Assembly (NCBI RefSeq): GCF_023159225.1
Contig: NC_063166.1
Coordinates: 41,876,149 to 41,940,148, forward strand
DNA: 64,000 nucleotides
DNA from: Perognathus longimembris pacificus
Taxonomy: Eukaryota > Chordata > Mammalia > Rodentia > Heteromyidae
Reading direction: 5' to 3'
Shown here: positions 56,138-64,000 of the stretch, one piece after another
Layout of the letters: the number at the start of each line of letters is the position of its first letter
Position numbering within the stretch: the stretch's first letter is position 1
The notes under the pieces: generated by a model
Told to the model about the DNA's origin: nothing
Databases searched by the model: none
Seen by the model: only the letters and a program-made list of their open reading frames with translations
Translations under genes and position numbers: made by a program

Positions 56138-57318
56138 CTGGAATATTCATTACTGATTTTGTAAGAAACACTAGTCCCAGTGTTGTCTTGGCCCCTCCCC
56201 CCAGCGCAGGATCCTCCTTTGTTCCTTGAGAAGAACTTAAAAGTAAGAGGAATGCCAAGGTTTACATAGTGACTTTGAAGACTAGGTCTTGAGCTGGCAT
56301 AAGCTTGCTCTGGGTTACAATCCCATGGCAGATATATTATTCTCAAGAATTGTCAGTGCTGAGATTGACAGCTGGGGTTGACTCCAATCCTGACATTTTC
56401 TTCTTCCGCTATGATCACTTTTGGCCCCTTCACTTGTGAGCACAGGTATGGGAACTGTTGACCGTTGATGGAGAAGGAACTGTGATGTGTTCAATGGAAA
56501 GGATAAAGTCCAAGAGCTCCCTGCAAAGGCAAAGGGGCCTTCGTCAAAGAAATGGCAGTGTGGTATATTGCTCCGGATGCTCTTTCTTCCTAGGTCAGCA
56601 TTTGTAGCTTCTCCAAAAGGGCTACAGCAAGGCCTCTGCCCTTGGAGTAACTTCGCAGTCCTAGGCAGATGTGCATTGGGGCTGAGATGTATGTAGCCCA
56701 GGGAGAAGGAAGAAAGCATTCCTTGGCGGCTATCATGGGCCGGCATTTTAGATGTCAGATCTCACTGGAGGATTTTTATGGGACAATTTATTGAGGAGAC
56801 TGTCTCAAAAGAAGGATTTACAAGAAACAGACAAGTGTAGGGAAGGAAAGTAAGCAAAGTTATAGTTTGGAGAGAGTCATGCCTCAGGCTGATTTCACCA
56901 GAAGCTATGTAGGCTGAATTGTAATTATATCAGAGTTAGCCCATTCAGAGGCAGGAGGAACAGACTAACACTAAGTTATTTGTCATTGCCTGCCCCAGGC
57001 TGTACCAGGGGGAGGAGCTCTTGCCCACAACTCTTGAGGCTAGGGCAATCCACCAGAGAAGGGTGAAGATGTGAGCCTTTATGGTAAATGCTTCAGTCAG
57101 CTGGGATCTGGCCACTCTTACCTTGGTAACAAGGATCTAAGCAAGCACCAACCATAACCATTACACTGGGAAAAACAGTTGGAAATGAAATGTGTGAACT
57201 GTCTAAGGAACAATTGTGTCATACACACATTCCTATATATATAGCACATTTCAATCTTATTTGAATTATATCATAAGAAATCTGGAAGGAAATCTGGAAG
57301 GCCCTTGGTTAAGAATAC

Positions 57319-57332
57319 TTTGTGTGTTTGGT

Positions 57333-57363
<31 letters not shown>

Positions 57364-57606
57364 CACGCGCGCGCACACTCTGGAATGGAGCCTAAATCAA
57401 GGCCTGGGCACTATCTCTTAACTTTTTCACCAAAGGGTAGTACTCTACCACTTAAACCATACCTCCATTTCCTACCTTTTGGTGCTTAATTGGAGATAAG
57501 TGTCTCATGAACTTTCTTTCTTGCCCAGGCTGACGTCATACCACTATTATCAGATCTCAGCCTCCTGAGTAGCTAGGGTGATAAGCATAAGCTACTGCAC
57601 CTGGCT
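57319..57606 (-). mobile_element. 7SL-like/Geo SINE with (TG)n(CG)n tail
   Basis: A TG tract ending in GCACGCGCGCGCACAC (57319-57376) joins antisense TGGAATGGAGCCTAAATCAA, CTCTACCACTTAAACCATAC, CTCAGCCTCCTGAGTAGCTA. Confidence 0.86.
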
Positions 57607-58902
57607 TAGGATACATTTTATAGTAAGAGAGGGAGAGGAAACATTCACCTGGATCCTATTTCTTGTTTATGCCTGAATTCAACTCAACTCATATTTATTG
57701 CACATCTACTATATAAAAGGCAAAGTATAAAACACAGAGTAGAGAAGAGGAAGACATAAAACTCAACCTCTGGAGGGCTTAACAATGTATAGGCTGATGG
57801 AACAAAGAAATTAGATGCGTAATGCTTATGCAAATCAAAATTCAGAGCTCCCAGGAAAGCTGTGTGCATTTTGCTTCTGCACCAGCATTGTAGTTTGTGT
57901 TTTGCCTCAGTGCATCCCAAGTATTCCTATGTTTCAGTTTATAAACACAGGAAATTTCCTCATTGCTTTTCTATTTGGGTGAGGATGAAGAAGATAAATG
58001 TACAAGTAGGGTTTGAGGAACAGAGAAGACACAAAACAGAAAAGACAATAAACAAATATCATCCCAGTTATGTCTTTTTAAATTTCCCTTTTTTTCATGA
58101 AAGCTTCCTTGATTCTTATACTGGAAGAGAAAATTATGAGACTTTTTACCCAGTGAACAAGATTATCTTGAAACTAAAGGTCAATGATCCTATTTGCTTT
58201 GAGGACAGGAGGAATTTTACTCATATCCAATGTCAACTCACTCGTGTTAGTACTGAGTTGTTCTCAGTTGAAAATGGGTTTTCAGATTCTATGCCCAAAG
58301 CCTAGGAGTCCCAACATAGGTCTGTTCACTTGCCCCATATGCCAAAGAAAGAAGATTTATTACATGGAAGCCATGGGAAGAAAACACTTCAACACATCTT
58401 CACCTGTTTTGAGAGGTACAGACATTAGCACCAGGTTAAATGGGGAGAATTGGGAGCAGGGAGTGAAAACGATATGCATAATTGAAACAATCCCAAGTCT
58501 GTAACATGGCCAGGTTGACCATTACTTTAGTTTTTGTCCCAGAAAAAATTGCAGAGAAGTTATTACTTCATTACTGGAACAGGACAGGAACAAAGTGGTC
58601 TCCTGCCTTTCTTTTAAAGTATTTTCTTTAAAATAATAAGAAGAAGGCATTGCATGTTTGATGGACAGTTTTTCTTCCATACAAGACTGATAACTATGAA
58701 CCAGTCTTGGAATCCATGGAGATTGCAAAGTTGACTGCAGCAGAAAATAGTTCAGATCAAAAGACACAGATTCAAAGTAGGGGACTTTTAAGTTGTCTCT
58801 TACAGAGTGTTTTCTGTCTTGGACTTACATGTATATTGATCTGCTCTTTTGAATGAGCATGTTGTCCTCTTGTTGCAGCACTACTTGGGTAGAATTGAAG
58901 AT

Positions 58903-59165
58903 CCATCCATCTATCTGTCTATCCATCTGCTCATCCATCCACCCACCCATTCTCTTATCCATCCATCCATCCATCCATCCATCCTCTTCTTCCCTCTCAT
59001 CCATCCATTTTCTTTCTTTCCCTCCCTCACTCCCATCCATTCACCTATCCATCCATCTGTCTGTCTGTATATCCACCCATCAATCTGTCCATCCATCAAT
59101 CCATCCATCCATGTATCTACCCATTCTCTCATCCATCTATTCATCTACCCACCCATCTATACATT
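58903..59165 (+). repeat. (CCAT)n-type degenerate array
   Basis: Around 260 bp built of ATCC and CCAT units with CTGT, ACCC and TTC variants. The open frames across it have low-complexity I/H/P/S-rich (or M/D/G/W-rich antisense) products, so it is not coding. Confidence 0.93.
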
Positions 59166-59567
59166 CACTCTCCAATGCAGGCTGTTTTAAGGGGGGAATT
59201 TGTATTGGGCTCTCTATAGACATGACACATACTGAAGTAGAGTTCTTCCCAGGACATTTAACCAAGAGTAACTTGAGTGTTCAAGGCAGCTTCTATAGAA
59301 TTACTGGACCTACTAAATTGAAGCCTAAGGCTCTAATGAAGTGCTATATCCTATTTTGTTGTTTGCTTTCAAGCATGCACTGTTGTAGAAAAAAATGTTC
59401 TTTTTGTTTGCTTATGTTGATCTATTCTCTCTGTACCGATAGCATTTTTCAACCTGTTTTTGATCATTATTATCATAAAGAGCCATTGTATAGATATGTT
59501 TCCTAATTTTCTCATGTTTTTTTTCAAAAATGTGTACATTTTATGTTATTTTTAAATATTTATTTAT

Positions 59568-59796
59568 TGTGCCAGCACTGGGGCTTGAACTAAGGTTCTT
59601 CAGGTCTTACCTGGCGTTTTCTTTTTAAGCTGGTGCTCTACCACTTGAGTCACATGTCTATTTCTGTCTTTTTTCTGGTTAATTGGAGATAAGATTCTCC
59701 CAGACTTATCTGCCTATTCTGGCTTTGAACCAGGATCCTCAGATCCCAGCCTCTTTTGTAGCTAGGATTACAGGCATGACCCACCAGCACCCAGCT
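59568..59796 (-). mobile_element. 7SL-like/Geo SINE
   Basis: Antisense copy: GCCAGCACTGGGGCTTGAAC, GTGCTCTACCACTTGAGTCA, TCTGGTTAATTGGAGATAAG, ending CATGACCCACCAGCACCCAG. Confidence 0.88.
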
Positions 59797-59960
59797 CATA
59801 ATTTTAAGTTTACCATTTTAACTACTTTTAAGTGTTTAGTTCACTGACACAAAGAACATTCACAATGTCCTGAAGCCCTCACCAGTGACTATTTCAAGAA
59901 CTTTTTAATCTTCTCCAACTGAAACTCTTTATGATTAAACTCTTAACTCCACAGTCCCAC
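59797..59960 (-). mobile_element. LINE-1 (L1M-like) fragment
   Basis: TTTACCATTTTAACTACTTT, TAAGTGTTTAGTTCACTGAC, AAAGAACATTCACAATGTCC and CCAACTGAAACTCTTTATGA resemble a common mammalian L1M 3' segment. Orientation is uncertain. Confidence 0.55.
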
Positions 59961-60036
59961 ACAATTTCCTGGTTCAAATTCCCTAGTATAAAGCAAAAAA
60001 CTAACTTTTTTTATCTTTATGAATTTATCTGTTAGA

Positions 60037-60267
60037 ATGTGTTAATCTGGGCTTGGGAATGTGGCCTAGTGATAGAGTTCTTGCCTAGCATACATGAAGC
60101 TCTGGGTTCAATTCCTCAGCACCACATAAACAGAAAAAGCCAGGAGTGGCACTGTGGCCCAAGTGGTAGAGTGCTAGCCTTGAGCAAAAAAGCCAGGGAC
60201 AGTGCTCAAGCCCTGCGTTCAAGCCCCAGGGCTGGCAAAAAAAAAAAAAAAAGGATGTGTTAATCTA
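60037..60267 (+). mobile_element. IDL-Geo SINE with 12-bp target duplication
   Basis: ATGTGTTAATCT at 60037-60048 and 60256-60267 flanks an element with TGGCCTAGTGATAGAGTTCT (A-box) and GGGTTCAATTCC (B-box). The Geo half ends CCCCAGGGCTGGC and an A15 tail. Confidence 0.93.
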
Positions 60268-60700
60268 CTTTCTATTGCTATGACAAAGCACTCAAGGCTG
60301 GGTAATATATTATCAAGGAAAGAGGTTGGTTTTGACTCATGGTTCTCGAAACAAGAAACCCAGGATGTAATCAGTTTCTAAAAAAGTCTTTTCCTGTTGT
60401 TGAGGACTTGGTAGAGACCCAAGGCTGTGTTAAGTTCACCAGCACATAGTTAGAGAAACACATATTAGGGACAGAGTCAAACTGTCCTTGATTACAAATC
60501 TACTCTTGAAATAACCTCGTAAACCATCTGTCTGTTAACTCAAGAAATGATTCATGCATTCATGAGAACGGAACACCTCTTCAAGGTTCCCATAAGGACT
60601 TAACCTCCTATCATTGTATAATTTTATGGAGGACCAGAAACTATTACATATATGTGATTTTTTCCAACTCTAAAAAATCAATTCCATCATTTGAGTTAAA
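60256..60700 (-). mobile_element. MaLR-type LTR (MLT1/MST-like)
   Basis: TTAATCTACTTTCTATTGCT, CTGGGTAATATATTATCAAG, ATTCATGCATTCATGAGAAC and TTAACCTCCTATCATTG are complements of MaLR LTR landmarks in reverse order. The IDL-Geo inserted at its edge. Confidence 0.6.
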
Positions 60701-60744
60701 CTCACCCATCAAGCCTGCCTGGATTAAAATGGAAGCTGTGCCTG

Positions 60745-60964
60745 GGGCCAGTAGCTCACACCTGTAATCCTAGCTACTCAGGAGGCTGAGGTCTATGGAT
60801 TGAGGTTCAAAATCAGCCTGGGCAGGAAAGTCTATGAGGCTCTTATCTCCATTCAGAAGTGGAGCTGTGGTTCAAGTGCTAGATTACCAGCTTTGTGCAA
60901 AACAAGTAAAAGATATCACCCATGTTCTGATTTCACGCCCCAGAGGTAGCACAAAAATAAAAGA
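60745..60964 (+). mobile_element. 7SL-like/Geo SINE with internal deletion
   Basis: CAGTAGCTCACACCTGTAAT, AGCTACTCAGGAGGCTGAGG, GGCAGGAAAGTCTATGAGG. The ATTAACCACC link is deleted (CTCCATTCAGAAGTGGAG). The Geo half is diverged. Confidence 0.85.
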
Positions 60965-61075
60965 ATGAAATGAAATGGAAGCTGTTGTGACCATGGCTTC
61001 CTTATTCTCTTGTTGGCAGCTGTTAGCACAATCCCTAGCATATAATAAGCTCCCAGTAGTTATTCACTGTGCTAA

Positions 61076-61283
61076 GCACCGGTTACTCAATCCTGGAATC
61101 CTAGCTACCCAGGAGCTCTGATATCAAAGTTCAGAGCCAGACTGGGTAGAAAAATCTTTTGACACTCATTTATGTCCAAATAATCACCAAAAAGCCAGAA
61201 GTGGAGCTATGGCTCAAATGGTAGAGTACCAACCTTCAGTAAGGAACAGACCCTTGGCCCTGAGTTCAAGCCCCGGGACTGAC

Positions 61284-61284
<1 letters not shown>
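61076..61284 (+). mobile_element. 7SL-like/Geo SINE
   Basis: ACTCAATCCTGGAATCCTAG, AAAGCCAGAAGTGGAGCTAT, GGCTCAAATGGTAGAGTACC, CCTGAGTTCAAGCCCCGGGA. A CA repeat starts at its end. Confidence 0.86.
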
Positions 61285-61392
<108 letters not shown>

Positions 61393-61599
61393 GAAAGAAG
61401 GTAAACTCTCCAAGCAATACTATAGAATCACTTTCCTAAAGCACTGTTATGTCACCATTCAAATAAGCAAGCAAGTGTATAAAACCCTGAGATCAAGCTC
61501 CAAGAGCAGAAAAGAAAGCATAACTACCACTCCCTTCCACAATCATTCCTTCCTTCTTATCTGAATCCACTACTGTTAAAACTTTCTCTTGATATAATT

Positions 61600-61727
61600 C
61601 CAGCAAGTGGCATTGTGGCTCAAGTGGTAGAGCACTAGCTTTGAGCACAAAGAGGCTCAGGGAAAGCACCCAGGCCCTGAGTTCAAGCCCCACAACCACC
61701 ACCAACAACAACTACAACAAAAAAGAT
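61600..61727 (+). mobile_element. SINE right-half (Geo) fragment 120 bp before exon 6
   Basis: Only the Geo half: GCAAGTGGCATTGTGGCTCA, AGTGGTAGAGCACTAGCTTT, CCCTGAGTTCAAGCCCCACA, with an ACCACCAAC-rich tail. Confidence 0.82.
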
Positions 61728-61815
61728 CCAGATGTGTTATGACATCTGGTAAATGGTTTTATATATACAAGCTTCTCAAGAAGCTCATTTCTCCAGGTTG
61801 TCTGTTCCCTGTTAA

Positions 61816-61992
<177 letters not shown>

Positions 61993-61998
61993 TGACAA

Positions 61999-62109
61999 CT
62001 CTGAGGACTGGAGCTCCATCCAGGGGAAAGGGGTGATGGCTCTGAGGACTAAAAATCCATCCAGGGGCCTTGCAAGGGCTGAAGATCCATCCACGGGGCC
62101 TTGCAAGTA
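61999..62109 (+). repeat. Degenerate tandem repeat after the exon 6 donor
   Basis: Three units of 30-40 bp share CTGAGGACT(N)ATCCATCCAGGGG and GGCCTTGCAAG. Units start near 61999, 62040 and 62078. The first lies 25 bp from exon 6. Confidence 0.75.
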
Positions 62110-62686
62110 GGAGAGAATTCTGGGTAATGGCTCAAATATCAAGGCAGGCCCCTCTTATGTCATAACTGACCAAATTCCTCCTGACCTTTTTACAAGTTAC
62201 AATCAATCTCCAGGTATATACAGCACTCAAAGACAGCTGATGAGTTACCATCAGAAAGACATTTGGTACATTTTCATTTTTCCAGTCTTCCCTGCTTTTC
62301 CCCCTTCTCTTGATTCTGGGTTCAAGTATTTTGCCTCTGCTTTTCACTTCCACACCAGGAGTTTATATCTCAAACTGTTTACTTTCCAAATGTTTTCCTC
62401 TGGGGTACATCCACTTTGGGAGGAAATACTTCACAATTGCAAGCAAGCAGGGCCATCAAGTAGGTGGGCTGAGGAGAGACTGCTGTGGGCAGCCTTGTAC
62501 AGTGCCTGCCAGCTTTGCACTTGAGGCCTGGAGGCCGCAGGTGCTCACCGGAGGAAGGAGGTTGGGTCACCATTAGCACAGAGCAGTGAAAGAGAGCAAC
62601 ATGCCCTGGAGGAACACAAAACCTGCCCATTGTGTACATCTTAATGGTATCTCACTTTTCCTTTTCAAGAAAAAGGAGCTGCTGGG

Positions 62687-62909
62687 AACCAGTAGCTCAT
62701 GCCTGTAGCCCTAGCTACGTAGGAAGCTGGTATCTGAGCATCATAGTTTGAAGCCAACCTGGGCAGAAAAATCTGTGAGACTCATCTCCAGTTAACCAGT
62801 AAATTGACCAAAAATGGAGCTGTGGTTCAAGTGGTAGAGTGTTGGACTTGAACAAAAAATCTAAGGGAGAGCACCTAGGCCCTGAGCTCAAGCCCCAGAA
62901 TTGGCACCA
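62687..62909 (+). mobile_element. 7SL-like/Geo SINE
   Basis: GAACCAGTAGCTCATGCCTG, AGCTACGTAGGAAGCTGGTA, CAAGTGGTAGAGTGTTGGAC, CCCTGAGCTCAAGCCCCAGA. Confidence 0.87.
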
Positions 62910-62910
62910 A

Positions 62911-62976
<66 letters not shown>
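62909..62976 (+). repeat. (GA)n microsatellite between two SINEs
   Basis: GA repeat that is the tail of the SINE on its left and the insertion point of the SINE on its right. Confidence 0.95.
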
Positions 62977-62977
<1 letters not shown>

Positions 62978-63178
62978 CACCAGTGGTTCCCACTTGCAAT
63001 CCTAGATACTCAGGAGGTTAAGATTGAGGATCATGGTTCTAAGCCAGCCCAGGCAGGTAAGTCTGTAAAATTCTTATCTCCAGTTAACTACCAAAAAGCC
63101 AGACATGGAGCTATGGTTCTAGTAGTGGAGTGTTGGCCTTGAGTTTAAGTTCCAAGACGCATACCAAAAAATAAAAGA
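62975..63178 (+). mobile_element. 7SL-like/Geo SINE
   Basis: GGCACCAGTGGTTCCCACTT, TAGATACTCAGGAGGTTAAG, AAAAGCCAGACATGGAGCTA. The 3' end is shortened (TTGAGTTTAAGTTCCAAGAC). Confidence 0.84.
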
Positions 63179-63330
63179 AAGGAAAGGAGAGAGAGTGGAA
63201 AGTAAGAAGAGAGAGAGGAGAGAAGGAAAGAAAGAAAGAAAGAGAGAGAGAGAGGGGGGGGAGGGAGGGAGGGAGGAAGCAAGGAAGGAAAGAAAGAAGG
63301 GAGGAAAGGGAAAAGGAAAAAAGAAAAAAG
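63179..63330 (+). repeat. Purine tract at a SINE tail
   Basis: A/G-rich sequence of GAGA, GGGA and AAGG units extending the tail of the preceding SINE. The open frame across it is low complexity and not coding. Confidence 0.9.
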
Positions 63331-64000
63331 GGGCTTTCAGAGCAGCATACTGGCCCAGGGAGCTAGGACGACTATATGAACACTTGGCATTCAGGGATAC
63401 TTGATGAAGTCAGTGATTAGAGGAAAAAAAAAGATCATGAATAAGAGAAAAGTGGTAGAAATCTGACACACCCAGGAAACAGCCCTCAGTGCGGAAGGAA
63501 GAGAACAGCTTATTCCTGTCTTGCTGGCAGAAAAAACCTTTATTGCCTGTTTTGAATGAAATCAATCATCCATGAATGCTGAGGCTGTTGGAGGTTTTCC
63601 TAGGGGCAGTGCACATTCAGGTAAGCAGTAGAAACAGCAACCTAGGAGCAATCAAGAAGAAAAATGGGGCAGGAAACCTGGTGTGAGCCAGCACTGGCCC
63701 AGAGCAAGTTGGCCATAAGAGCACCTGGTGAACCAGGGTGCTGAGGGAGCTTCTCCAGCAGCTTCTCCAGGCTTCCCAGAAAATTGGCTTTCACTCAAAA
63801 AGTGCAAGACTATTTGCATAAACACTGAAATAAGAAGGGGCTAGAATGGTAGACTCCTTTCAAACTCTATGACCTCTTCTTGCTGTACAGTTATTTTAAT
63901 GAAGCCATTATTCATGATGATAAAATTCTAGAAAGAATTTGCTTAATACATTTTTTCTCTTAATGAGATTTGTTGCCCTATTGATTTCAAGTTAATGCTT

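Noticed and set aside
58903..59165. CRISPR-like spaced repeats
   Set aside because: Units are 4 bp and continuous, with no conserved repeat and unique spacer pattern; the host is a mammal.
58849..59190. Long I/H/P/S-rich and M/D/G/W-rich open frames
   Set aside because: They arise from the CCAT-type tetranucleotide array, open in several frames on both strands.

Overview
This is a mammalian, very probably rodent, genomic window lying inside one large gene on the + strand: TGFBR2, the type II TGF-beta receptor serine/threonine kinase. Five coding exons can be placed to the base (18797-18965, 24470-24660, 42106-42905, 45311-45452, 61847-61974). Each has AG/GT borders, and their lengths (169, 191, 800, 142, 128 nt) and codon phases agree with my recollection of human exons 2-6. 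Together they encode residues 32-508 (human numbering) of the roughly 567-residue receptor: most of the ligand-binding ectodomain, the transmembrane helix, the juxtamembrane region and most of the kinase. Exon 1 (signal peptide) lies upstream of the window and the last coding exon (about 59 codons) lies downstream. No frameshift or stop is seen in any exon, so the gene looks functional.

The other roughly 98% is intronic and full of retroposons. Two related SINE types dominate. One is a dimer with a tRNA-Ala/ID-like left half (A-box and B-box visible) and a second right half; this matches the published description of IDL-Geo, a SINE reported only from Geomyoidea (kangaroo rats, pocket mice, pocket gophers). 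The other, more abundant and mostly older, joins a 7SL/B1-like left half to the same Geo-type right half. On this basis the host is inferred to be a geomyoid rodent. Other repeats are LINE-1 3' end fragments (at least five copies of one terminal module), two MaLR-type LTRs, a probable solo LTR that splits an older SINE, MER5-like hAT fossils, B1-like monomers and many long microsatellites. Many of the microsatellites begin exactly at the 3' end of a SINE.

Layout: intron 1 (1-18796, continuing upstream), exon 2, intron 2 (5504 bp), exon 3, intron 3 (17445 bp), exon 4, intron 4 (2405 bp), exon 5, intron 5 (16394 bp), exon 6, intron 6 (61975-64000, continuing). No second gene, functional RNA gene, CRISPR array or prokaryotic feature was found. 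Short open frames elsewhere fall on microsatellites, antisense SINEs or antisense of TGFBR2 exons.

The most interesting points are the shared right module of the two SINE families; a 40-bp SINE-head micro-insertion with a perfect 16-bp target duplication; a (TC)n microsatellite that forms the polypyrimidine tract of exon 3; breakage of the human A10 instability tract; a strong G-quadruplex array in intron 5; and inverted SINE pairs flanking exons 4 and 5.
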